NCBI GenBank assembly: GCA_963854565.1
Contig: CAWKZT010000079.1
Span: forward strand, 1 to 8,078
Reading direction: 5' to 3'
DNA length: 8,078 bases
DNA from: CAWKZT01 sp963854565
Lineage (GTDB): Bacteria > Actinomycetota > Acidimicrobiia > Acidimicrobiales > JAHEJN01
Shown: one piece after another, positions 1-6,428 of the stretch
How the letters are laid out: every line of letters begins with the position of its first letter
Position numbering within the stretch: position 1 is the first letter of the stretch
Program-made: the position numbers and the translations under genes
The notes under the pieces: generated by a model
Told to the model about the DNA's origin: nothing
Seen by the model: only the letters and a program-made list of their open reading frames with translations
The model's database searches: none

Positions 1-1
1 T

Positions 2-340
2 CGCTTCGCATTTGCTGGCCGCCGGTCCGACGTCTTGAAAGTCGCCGGCGAAAATGTGTCAACGGTCGAAGTGGAGTCGGTGCTGTCGGCCCATCCAGCC
101 GTGCTCGAAGCGGCGGTTGTTGGCATCCCCGACCCCGTACGCGATGAGGTTCCGGTCGCCTATGTCGTGGCGAAAAATCAAGCGGATCCGCCCCTCGTCG
201 ACGACTTGTTAGTTTGGTGTGCGTCTCATCTTGGCAAAGCCAAGATTCCGGTCACGATCACATTTCTAGATGAATTGCCACGGACCAGCGTTGGCAAAAT
301 CCGCAAGTTCGTTCTTACGAAAGAAGAGGCCCGTCAATGA
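2..340 (+). CDS. AMP-forming acyl-CoA synthetase / acid-CoA ligase, C-terminal part (5' end outside window)
   Basis: The reading frame is open from base 2, so the gene begins upstream; about 112 C-terminal residues are visible. The start-like TTG at 35 is internal. The segment is the mobile C-terminal domain of the ANL superfamily (AMP-binding_C). It opens with the A8 hinge motif GRRSDVLKVAGENV, continues with the usual EVE...HPAVLEAAVVGIPD stretch and ends with the A10 motif RTSVGKIRK. The lysine of GKI (codon 296-298) is the residue that in this family contacts the acyl and adenylate groups in the first half-reaction. Known family chemistry is a carboxylic acid plus ATP and CoA giving acyl-CoA, AMP and PPi in the cytoplasm. 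The acid cannot be identified because the substrate-binding domain is missing; crotonobetaine/carnitine-, medium-chain- or aromatic-acid ligases all fit. Its TGA overlaps the ATG of the oxygenase gene (ATGA at 337-340), which implies translational coupling and a shared pathway. Confidence 0.9.
   Translation, partial: RFAFAGRRSDVLKVAGENVSTVEVESVLSAHPAVLEAAVVGIPDPVRDEVPVAYVVAKNQADPPLVDDLLVWCASHLGKAKIPVTITFLDELPRTSVGKIRKFVLTKEEARQ
326..329 (+). promoter_or_regulatory. Ribosome binding site of the Rieske oxygenase gene
   Basis: GAGG lies inside the last codons of the ligase gene with a 7-base spacer to ATG 337. It decides between the two in-frame ATGs at 337 and 343 in favour of the first, which also gives the ATGA overlap with the ligase stop codon. 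Confidence 0.6.
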
Positions 341-1506
341 CGATGTTCAACCAAGCGTTGCTCGCTGAATTCGACCGCTCCATCGAAGACGTCTTGAAGG
401 CAGCGACACTGCCTCCGGATATCTACACCTCCGCGGAGTTCCTCGACTTCGAAGCCGAAGCACTGTTCATGAAGGAATGGCTGTGTGTCGGCCGGGCCGA
501 GCGAATCCCCGAAGTAGGGGACTGGTTTACCGTTACGTTGGTCGACGAACCAATTATTGTCTCCCGCGACAAGCAGGGCGATGTTCGGGCCATGTCCGCG
601 GTGTGTCAGCACCGCTCCATGCAGGTGTGCGAAGGCGAAGGCAACGGCACGACGTTCAAGTGCCCGTATCACCACTGGAACTACGCCCTCGACGGTCGGT
701 TGTTGGGCGCCCCAGCAATGGAGCGGACCGAAGGCTTCGATAAGGCCGATTTCGGCCTGCCCTCGTTACAGGTGGAAGAATGGCTTGGCTTCATCTTCGT
801 CAACTTCGATTCCGATGCGAAACCGCTTGCGCCGACGCTCGAGCGGTACACGCCGTTCCTCGACAACTACGACCTTGCCAACGCCGTGTGCCCTGGCACA
901 TTCACACTCGAGAACCTTCCATGGAATTGGAAGGTCATGTTCGAGAACTTCAACGACGGTTACCATGCAAACCGATTGCACCAGTTCGTACAGGACTTTT
1001 GCCCATCCTCAATGTCAGCGTTTCCCGTGCCATGGTCAGACGACTCGAACGTCATCTTTCGGACCGCCGGCTACACCCATATCGATGGTGGATTTAATGC
1101 CACGCACCGCGTCATCATGGATGTGTTCCCCAACCTGACCGACGAAGAGCGCACCCGCTCTACGTTCGCCCTCATGCCACCGACACTCTGCTTCGGCACG
1201 GCCCCAGATCAGTGTTTCTTCTTTCTCATCCGCCCGACCGGACCAGAAACAATCGACGTGGAGATCGGCTACATCTTCCATCCATCGACACTGGAAGACC
1301 CACTCTTCGAAGAGAAGATGGCACTGTCAGACGCCGGTGTTCAGGTGTTTGTAAAGCAAGACCAAGACGCCACCACGAAGGTTCAACAAGGACTCCGATC
1401 ACGGTTCGCCCCACGCGGGCGGTATTCGTGGCAAGAGGAAAGTCACATCCAGTTCAATCGCTGGCTTGTGCAGAGATATCGTCAGGCCTGGCCAGACGAT
1501 GAATAA
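337..1506 (+). CDS. Rieske non-heme iron oxygenase, alpha subunit
   Basis: This 389-residue protein has the two-part build of ring-hydroxylating/Rieske oxygenase alpha subunits. The N-terminal Rieske [2Fe-2S] domain has ligands C90-x-H92 and C109-x2-H112 (VCQH ... CPYH). The C-terminal catalytic domain has the mononuclear iron site in ENFNDGYHANRLH, with H210 and H215 as ligands and D207 in the place of the acidic residue that bridges electrons between neighbouring subunits. A likely third ligand is D342, eight residues before the conserved Q of KVQQGLRS. All metal ligands are therefore present and the enzyme should be active. Such enzymes use O2 and electrons from a reductase/ferredoxin for dihydroxylation, monooxygenation, N- or O-demethylation; which one cannot be read here. 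No beta subunit or electron-transfer partner is encoded in the window, which suits homomeric types such as CntA-like enzymes. The ATG at 337 is chosen over 343 because GAGG at 326-329 lies 7 bases upstream. Confidence 0.93.
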   Translation: MTMFNQALLAEFDRSIEDVLKAATLPPDIYTSAEFLDFEAEALFMKEWLCVGRAERIPEVGDWFTVTLVDEPIIVSRDKQGDVRAMSAVCQHRSMQVCEGEGNGTTFKCPYHHWNYALDGRLLGAPAMERTEGFDKADFGLPSLQVEEWLGFIFVNFDSDAKPLAPTLERYTPFLDNYDLANAVCPGTFTLENLPWNWKVMFENFNDGYHANRLHQFVQDFCPSSMSAFPVPWSDDSNVIFRTAGYTHIDGGFNATHRVIMDVFPNLTDEERTRSTFALMPPTLCFGTAPDQCFFFLIRPTGPETIDVEIGYIFHPSTLEDPLFEEKMALSDAGVQVFVKQDQDATTKVQQGLRSRFAPRGRYSWQEESHIQFNRWLVQRYRQAWPDDE

Positions 1507-1573
1507 GTCAAGAAGCTCAACACAAGTAAGGCAAACAAGGAATGACCATCAGGTCTCAATAGGAGGATTACAA
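1507..1573 (+). other. 67-base leader between oxygenase and importer genes
   Basis: This is the only gap of any size in the window. It is purine-rich and A-rich on the + strand. I see no stem-loop followed by a T run, so nothing suggests the upstream operon ends here, and no convincing -35/-10 pair. It holds a six-codon mini-ORF (1542-1562) and the AGGAGG site of the binding-protein gene. The importer may be read through from the oxygenase promoter or may have a promoter of a type I cannot recognise. Confidence 0.55.
1561..1566 (+). promoter_or_regulatory. Strong Shine-Dalgarno AGGAGG of the binding-protein gene
   Basis: A perfect AGGAGG sits 7 bases before ATG 1574. It is the best ribosome site in the window and fixes the start of the lipoprotein, because starting there places a lipoprotein signal peptide at the very N-terminus. 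A longer in-frame reading from GTG 1466 would add 36 residues overlapping the oxygenase gene and bury the signal. The strong site fits the need for more binding protein than transporter. Confidence 0.85.
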
Positions 1574-2794
1574 ATGTCCAGAACAATGAAGTCGCTGATA
1601 GCGCTTCTTACGGTGCTTGCACTGGTAGCAGCAGCGTGTGGAAGTGATGACGCGGTCGAGAGTAACGCCGCAGCATCCGATGCACCTGCCCCCGCCGAAG
1701 AGCCAGCTGAAGAACCAGCAGCAGAGCCGGCCGAAGAGCCGGCTGAAGAGCCGGCTGAAGAGCCGGCTGAAGAGCCAGCCGAGGAGCCCGCCGAGGAAGT
1801 CACCGTCGACGAACTCGTTGCTCGGTTCGACACCAACGGTGACGGCACGATCACGATTGGTGTTGCTGCCGCAGGACCACGCGATGACAACGGCTACTAC
1901 CAGTCGCTCGTGGACTTTGTCGAGACCTACTCCGCCGAGAACGGTTGGGCAGCCCCAATCGTTTCCGACAACATCGGTCCAGCCGAGGCTGCACAAGCCA
2001 TGTCCGACCTCGCCCAGCAGGGTGTCGATATTTTGATGGTTGGCGCCAGCGAAATAGCCGAGCCACTCCCAGACCTCACTGAGCAATTCCCCGACATATT
2101 CTGGTACTGCAACTGTGGTGCTGGCTTCCAAGAATTACCCGGCCTCGCACAAGCGCTCGACTGGGGCGCACCTATTCACTACACCGCCGGTGCTGCAATG
2201 GGAGCGATCATGCAAGAACAGGGCTCGACCAGCGCTGTATTCCTTGGTTGCTGCGATATCAATTTCGAGGTAGAGGCCTACAACGCGACGGTGCTTGGCA
2301 TCCAGTCGATCGATGCGGCCTTTACGATGGAGTATGTGAGCACGGGCGATTTCCAGTTCGACTTCGACAACGCTGCTAATGCCACAGCGGCGCTCACCAA
2401 CGCGCAGGCCAATGGCGCAACACTTGCCTACGCTTACTTGGGTGGCGCGACGGACCCCGTTGGTCAGCTTGCGACCGATCTTGGTATGGCAGTCTTCGCG
2501 GCTGGACCAGCCAACGTCTGTGATCGCGACGATGGAATCGCATGGACCGGCGCCGTCGTGTTTGACGGTGGCGTGTATGCGGCGACTGCATTGGAATTGA
2601 TCGTCCAGGGGACGCTCGACGAAGGGATTACCTATTCCTTCCCGACCGAGCCTGGTCTGAACGGCGCACTTGTGTGTGATCCGTCCGAGGCTGTCTCGGC
2701 AGCGGCCGATGCTGCTTTCGGCCTCGTTCTCTCGTTCGATGAAGCCTTGATGGGTGAATTGGGAGCAATCTCGGGCGCTGCGTACGGCGGCTGA
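1574..2794 (+). CDS. BMP-family (PnrA-like) ABC transporter substrate-binding lipoprotein
   Basis: The 406-residue product starts with a lipoprotein signal peptide: charged SRTMK, hydrophobic core, then AAAC with lipidated C22 followed by GSDD. Residues 31-77 form a disordered acidic linker made largely of AEEP repeats. The solute-binding fold runs from about residue 92 (TITIGVAAAG) to 405 and resembles the BMP/PnrA-like family (PF02608). Recognisable family patterns include DDNGYYQSLVDF near 104-115, GVDILMVGASE near 150-160 and the late DGGVYAATALELI segment. It would sit on the outer face of the membrane and deliver solute to the following permeases. Well-studied relatives bind purine nucleosides, but the pocket residues cannot be verified here, so the ligand is left open. 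Odd points are six cysteines beyond the lipidated one (179, 181, 226, 227, 316, 368), rare in this family, and an EF-hand-like DTNGDGTI at 86-93. Its TGA shares one base with the ATG of the ATPase gene. Confidence 0.88.
   Translation: MSRTMKSLIALLTVLALVAAACGSDDAVESNAAASDAPAPAEEPAEEPAAEPAEEPAEEPAEEPAEEPAEEPAEEVTVDELVARFDTNGDGTITIGVAAAGPRDDNGYYQSLVDFVETYSAENGWAAPIVSDNIGPAEAAQAMSDLAQQGVDILMVGASEIAEPLPDLTEQFPDIFWYCNCGAGFQELPGLAQALDWGAPIHYTAGAAMGAIMQEQGSTSAVFLGCCDINFEVEAYNATVLGIQSIDAAFTMEYVSTGDFQFDFDNAANATAALTNAQANGATLAYAYLGGATDPVGQLATDLGMAVFAAGPANVCDRDDGIAWTGAVVFDGGVYAATALELIVQGTLDEGITYSFPTEPGLNGALVCDPSEAVSAAADAAFGLVLSFDEALMGELGAISGAAYGG
1694..1798 (+). repeat. Tandem 12-bp repeat encoding the AEEP linker
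   Basis: Codons 41-75 of the binding protein are eight consecutive four-residue units, seven AEEP and one AAEP, followed by a partial AEE. At DNA level the unit is 12 bp of the form gctgaagagccg. Two adjacent copies in the middle (1742-1765) are identical and the flanking ones differ by one to a few bases, so the core looks recently expanded. The unit length is a multiple of three, so gain or loss of copies changes the tether length without breaking the frame. The likely role is a flexible, negatively charged spacer between the lipid anchor and the binding domain. Confidence 0.9.
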
Positions 2795-4383
2795 TGACAC
2801 CTGCTTTTTCCGATTCGTCTGGGGTGGACTCCACAGTGGAGTCCGCCCCGGCGGTCGAGTTTCGCAACATTACGAAACGATTCGGCGCCGTCACTGCATG
2901 TGACGGCGTCGACTTGTCGTTCCAACGCGGTCGGATCCACGGGATTCTGGGCGAGAACGGAGCAGGCAAATCGACGTTGATGAATATGCTCATCGGCCTG
3001 GTGCTTCCTGATGAGGGATCGATCCGCATCGACGGGGCGCCGCAACAGATTCATAGCCCCCTCGCCGCGGCGTCGCTCGGCATAGGCATGGTGCACCAGC
3101 ACTTCAGCTTGGTCGACGCGCTGAGCGTCTGGGAGAACGTGGCCCTGGGTGAAATTGGGCGGCTCGACCCCTCGGCCATCCGCAATCGGATCGGTGAAAT
3201 CGCTGATCAATACGGTTTGGTTATCGAACCCGATGCCCGTGTGGGCGAGCTAACCGCCGGACTTCGCCAACGTGTTGAAATCATTAAATGCCTTCGGCGT
3301 GATCCGGGCATCGTGATCTTCGATGAGCCGACATCGGTGCTCACGCCCGATGAGTCGGTGCAACTCTTTGCATCCCTTCGTCAGGTGGTCGCCGACGAAG
3401 GGCGAGCCGTTGTTCTCGTGAGCCACAAACTCGATGAAGTGCTTCACGCCACCGACGATATTTCGATTATGCGCCAGGGCAAGGTGGTTGATCGTGGCTT
3501 GGCGAGCGAAGCCGATGCTCGGACGCTCGCCCGTGGCATGGTCGGCCGTGACGTCTCTTTGCGCTCGGAAAGCGCTGCTCTCGGTTTGCTGTCATTGGAC
3601 CAAAAAGCGCTCGACCTAGCGCCCGAAACCCCGCTCGGCCCGCCGATGCTCCAGATAGAAAACGTGGTTGTCCGCGAAATCGGCGGCCGAGTGGTTCTCG
3701 ACGGTTTATCGCTCGAACTTCGCTCCGGCGAGATCGTTGGCGTTGCCGGCGTCGAAGGCAACGGACAACGAGAACTTGGCGACCTACTCTCCAGCTTGGT
3801 CCAGCTGGACTCAGGCTCGGTGGTTGTCGACGACGAGCCGGTATCGGTCGGCCGTTCCGGCGCCATGGCCAAAGCAGGCGTCGGCGTGATCCCCGAAGAC
3901 CGCCACGACAGCGGAATCGTGCTCGACATGACCTTGGCCGAAAATCTGGTACTCACCGACCAATCCCCAGTGTCGAATCGCGGCATCATCGATCAACGGG
4001 CCCTCGAATCTCGCGCCCAGGAGATGATCGAGCAGTTCGGCATCCAATGCAGCGGCCCAAATGCGCCTATGTGGTCGCTATCGGGCGGTAATCAACAGCG
4101 GGTCGTCCTAGCGCGGGAACTTGCACAGCACCCCAAGGTACTGGTCGCAGCGCAACCAACTCGAGGTCTCGATGTTGGCGCCATCGAGTACATGAGCGAC
4201 CGGTTGCGCGCCGCAGCCGCAGATGGCGTGGCCGTTCTGTTGATCTCGAGTGAGCTTGAGGAAATCCTCGACCTTTCCCATCGGATAGTGGTAATGAATT
4301 CTGGTCGAATCGTGGGCGGAATGAATCGGTCTAACGTTGATCTCGAAGAGCTTGGCCTCATGATGGGCGGGTCGACGAAATGA
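2794..4383 (+). CDS. ABC transporter ATP-binding protein, two fused nucleotide-binding domains (NupO/YufO-like)
   Basis: The 529-residue protein has two ABC domains. Domain 1 (about 20-255) has Walker A GENGAGKST (53-61), Q102, signature LTAGLRQ (153-159), Walker B ending D177-E178 and switch H211. Domain 2 (about 285-525) has a degenerate P-loop GVEGNGQR (319-326) without the lysine, a perfect signature LSGGNQQ (429-435), AAQPTRGLD in place of the Walker B D-E pair and SSE where the switch histidine would be. This uneven pairing is usual for BMP/Nup and sugar (CUT2) importers, where it energises a heterodimeric permease. The ATPase sits on the inner membrane face. The first 20 residues are non-conserved and are encoded by a strong hairpin (2819-2851). 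There is no clear Shine-Dalgarno before ATG 2794, so translation probably depends on coupling to the binding-protein gene (shared A of TGATG). In-frame GTG codons at 2824 and 2836 are less likely starts. Confidence 0.93.
   Translation: MTPAFSDSSGVDSTVESAPAVEFRNITKRFGAVTACDGVDLSFQRGRIHGILGENGAGKSTLMNMLIGLVLPDEGSIRIDGAPQQIHSPLAAASLGIGMVHQHFSLVDALSVWENVALGEIGRLDPSAIRNRIGEIADQYGLVIEPDARVGELTAGLRQRVEIIKCLRRDPGIVIFDEPTSVLTPDESVQLFASLRQVVADEGRAVVLVSHKLDEVLHATDDISIMRQGKVVDRGLASEADARTLARGMVGRDVSLRSESAALGLLSLDQKALDLAPETPLGPPMLQIENVVVREIGGRVVLDGLSLELRSGEIVGVAGVEGNGQRELGDLLSSLVQLDSGSVVVDDEPVSVGRSGAMAKAGVGVIPEDRHDSGIVLDMTLAENLVLTDQSPVSNRGIIDQRALESRAQEMIEQFGIQCSGPNAPMWSLSGGNQQRVVLARELAQHPKVLVAAQPTRGLDVGAIEYMSDRLRAAAADGVAVLLISSELEEILDLSHRIVVMNSGRIVGGMNRSNVDLEELGLMMGGSTK
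2819..2851 (+). promoter_or_regulatory. Near-perfect RNA hairpin / palindrome inside the 5' end of the ATPase gene
   Basis: GGACTCCAC (2826-2834) and GTGGAGTCC (2836-2844) are exact inverted copies around a single A. The pairing continues outward through a T-G wobble (2825/2845), four G-C pairs (2821-2824 with 2846-2849), another T-G wobble and one C-G pair. As RNA this gives a stem of about 15 bp closed by a CAG loop. It starts 25 bases after the stop of the binding-protein gene. No T run follows, so it is not an ordinary intrinsic terminator. The inferred role is an mRNA barrier that protects or enriches the upstream binding-protein message; a protein-binding palindrome is the alternative. 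Confidence 0.75.
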
Positions 4384-5486
4384 CTACCACTGCACGCCGT
4401 CTGGGTCCGCGAATTAGCGAATGGCTGATGTTCTATGTGTTGAGCATCATGGTGGCGCTTCTTCTGTCCGCGATTCTTGTGGAAGCGACCGGCGGAGACT
4501 GGCGACCGGTCATGAACGCTTTACTCGACGGGAGTCTTCGTAAGCCCGGACGATGGGGTGAGACACTCGGCACTGCTGCGCCGATGCTCCTGGTTGCCCT
4601 CGGCACGATCGTGTCGGGCAAGGCCGGTCTCATCAACATAGGTCAAGAAGGTCAGTTGCTCGTCGGGGCTGCGTTTGCAACATATTTCAGCTTCCTCATC
4701 GGCGGCCCCGGCCCGCTAAATGTCGTTCTGCTGCTCATTTTTGGTGCCATCGGCGGAGCCTTGTGGGCCGGTGTTGCGGCGCTCCTCAAGTTTTGGCGAA
4801 ATGTGCCGGAGGTCTTATCGACCCTCTTACTGGTGACCGTCGGCGGCCAACTAGTGGCCTACGGGTTGAGCCAGTCGTGGATCCTTCTGGCTCCACTTGC
4901 GGACCGTGGAAATCGCAACCAGGTAAGCGAACAACTGGCAGATAACAACCGACTCCCTCATCTAGAGATCTTTGGAAATCAAATACCGCTAGCGGTCGTG
5001 ATTTCAATAGTACTCGCCGTGATTGTTGGCTTGGTTCTCTCTCGCACGGTTTGGGGCTTCAGACTGCGCATGCTTGGCCGCAACCCGCGTGCGGCGCAAC
5101 GGTCCGGCGTGGCTCAAACTACCTATGGAGCAAGTGCTCTGATGATCAGTGGAGCGTTTGCTGGCCTGGCCGGGGCAGCAATGCTCGCTGGCGGCGGCTT
5201 TGCGTTCGGCAACTATCAATTGGTTCCTGGCTTCTCGGCCAACATTGGTTGGGCCGGTCTCCTTGTGGCACTGGTCGCACGAGAGAAGGCGCTCGTTGCA
5301 ATACCGGTGGCCTTCATTTTCGCTGGCCTCCGCACCGGATCGAGTTTCGTTGGTGCGACCGGAGTCGAGAGCAAGATCACCGAAGTGATTCAGGGTTTCT
5401 TGGTGCTAGCGCTTCTTATCCCGCCGGCGGTCATGTTTCTCCGCGATCGTCGCCGTGCCCGCGCGGTAGCGACAGGGACGGTGTAG
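4380..5486 (+). CDS. ABC transporter permease, BPD_transp_2 family (NupP/YufP-like)
   Basis: This 368-residue integral membrane protein has roughly eight to ten hydrophobic segments; clear ones lie near residues 15-35, 65-80, 113-135, 145-170, 203-221, 250-270, 303-318 and 335-353. The family motif KAGLINIGQEGQLLVGA (81-97) is the PF02653 hallmark. The cytoplasmic coupling region is MLGRNPRAAQRSGV (231-244), followed by SGAFAGLAGAAMLAGG. It is the first of two permease halves that should form a heterodimer driven by the upstream ATPase and fed by the lipoprotein. Its longer N-terminus and soluble loop at about 173-200 are typical of the larger partner in Nup-type systems. The ATG overlaps the ATPase stop (ATGA at 4380-4383), which indicates coupled translation. 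The solute is not determined. Confidence 0.93.
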   Translation: MTTTARRLGPRISEWLMFYVLSIMVALLLSAILVEATGGDWRPVMNALLDGSLRKPGRWGETLGTAAPMLLVALGTIVSGKAGLINIGQEGQLLVGAAFATYFSFLIGGPGPLNVVLLLIFGAIGGALWAGVAALLKFWRNVPEVLSTLLLVTVGGQLVAYGLSQSWILLAPLADRGNRNQVSEQLADNNRLPHLEIFGNQIPLAVVISIVLAVIVGLVLSRTVWGFRLRMLGRNPRAAQRSGVAQTTYGASALMISGAFAGLAGAAMLAGGGFAFGNYQLVPGFSANIGWAGLLVALVAREKALVAIPVAFIFAGLRTGSSFVGATGVESKITEVIQGFLVLALLIPPAVMFLRDRRRARAVATGTV

Positions 5487-5489
5487 TCA

Positions 5490-6425
5490 ATGACTGAGTT
5501 CTTTGATGCGATGGGCCAGATTTTTACCAGCGAATCCACCTATACAATTGGCGCGCTATTCGCGGGGTTTCTTGCTTTCGCAGCGTCAGGTGAGTGGGTA
5601 GCCGAACGGGCCGGGACCCTGAATATCTCGGTTGAAGGCATGCTGCTGAGTGGTGCGTTTACCAGCGCGATGGGCTATCACGTCACTGGCTCCACGATCG
5701 TTGCGATGTTCGCAGGAATCGCTGGTGGCCTAATCGTGGCCTCGGTTCAGGCCGAGATGAGCCATCGATTGACTGCTGACCAGTTCGTCGTTGGTCTGAC
5801 CCTAAACATTTTGGTCCTTGGGTTGGCGGCCTTTCTGGACAACGAACTTGAACCGGTGACGAAACATGCCGCGAAGTGGAGCATTCCGCTGCTGAAAGAC
5901 ATCCCGTTGATTGGCGAAGCACTCTTTGGGCAACGGTGGCCGTTCTATGTCTTGTACATCCTTCTACCGGTCACCTGGTGGATTGTCTTTCGCACCCGCT
6001 GGGGTCTAGAGGTTCGATCGGTCGGCGAGAATCCGCAGTCGGCCGACGTCTCTGGAATCGATGTCAACAAGCGGCGACGCCAAAGTATCTACTACGCCGG
6101 TTTTACCTCCGGACTCGGTGGATGGTTCCTAATCTTTGGGCAGATCGGGGTTTTCGAAGATTCCGTTGTCGGTGGCCGAGGGTTCATTGCAATCGCCGCA
6201 GTTATCTTCGGCGGTTGGACGCTTCGAGGCACGATTGCCGGCTGCATCGTGTTCGCAGGAGCACTCTCGTTCAGGCTCTCGGTGCAGGGTGTGGGCTACG
6301 AGGTAAATACTGAACTGCTGCAGTCTTTGCCGTTCATCGTCACCTTGCTCGGGATGGCGATCTTCGCTCATCGAGTAAGGCCGCCGGCTGCTCTCGCTCA
6401 ACCGTTCGTCAGAGGGCTGAAATAA
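5490..6425 (+). CDS. ABC transporter permease, BPD_transp_2 family (NupQ/YufQ-like)
   Basis: The 311-residue second permease half belongs to the same PF02653 family as its neighbour. Residues 37-57 (WVAERAGTLNISVEGMLLSGA) match the conserved N-terminal motif, and VGENPQSADVSGIDV (178-192) is the cytoplasmic coupling motif. About eight or nine hydrophobic segments are visible, for example near 18-33, 67-88, 98-116, 151-168, 200-220, 230-262 and 278-294. The start at 5490 lies 3 bases after the stop of the first permease; AGGGA at 5474-5478 is a weakly placed ribosome site, so coupling is likely. Lipoprotein, ATPase and two different permeases make a complete importer with the standard gene order of BMP/Nup systems. 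The end is plain: TAA, then the aldo/keto reductase remnant 3 bases later. Confidence 0.93.
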   Translation: MTEFFDAMGQIFTSESTYTIGALFAGFLAFAASGEWVAERAGTLNISVEGMLLSGAFTSAMGYHVTGSTIVAMFAGIAGGLIVASVQAEMSHRLTADQFVVGLTLNILVLGLAAFLDNELEPVTKHAAKWSIPLLKDIPLIGEALFGQRWPFYVLYILLPVTWWIVFRTRWGLEVRSVGENPQSADVSGIDVNKRRRQSIYYAGFTSGLGGWFLIFGQIGVFEDSVVGGRGFIAIAAVIFGGWTLRGTIAGCIVFAGALSFRLSVQGVGYEVNTELLQSLPFIVTLLGMAIFAHRVRPPAALAQPFVRGLK

Positions 6426-6428
6426 CCT

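Noticed and set aside
557..1138. Plus-strand frame of 193 codons inside the oxygenase gene
   Set aside because: Serine/arginine/threonine-rich translation in an alternative frame of a gene with all catalytic motifs intact.
1466..1573. Longer start for the binding protein at GTG 1466
   Set aside because: It would add 36 residues inside the end of the oxygenase gene and bury the lipoprotein signal; AGGAGG at 1561 with ATG 1574 is clearly better.
1568..2131. Minus-strand open frame of 187 codons opposite the binding-protein gene
   Set aside because: Its repetitive LFSR pattern is only the antisense reading of the AEEP repeat; no ribosome site and no family resemblance.
2819..2851. Reading the hairpin as an intrinsic terminator
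   Set aside because: No T run follows, and it lies inside the ATPase frame, so full termination there would silence the rest of the importer.
2135..3210. Long minus-strand open frames across the binding-protein/ATPase junction
   Set aside because: They lie wholly opposite genes with clear motifs and show arginine-rich, family-free translations typical of GC-rich shadows.
4487..4511. Inverted repeat GACCGG ... CCGGTC in the first permease gene
   Set aside because: Only 6 bp with a 13-base loop in GC-rich coding DNA; expected by chance.
1574..6425. Naming the importer a purine nucleoside transporter (bmpA-nupABC)
   Set aside because: Gene order and families fit, but nucleoside-contact residues cannot be verified and the neighbouring enzymes point to other chemistry, so no solute or gene symbol is assigned.
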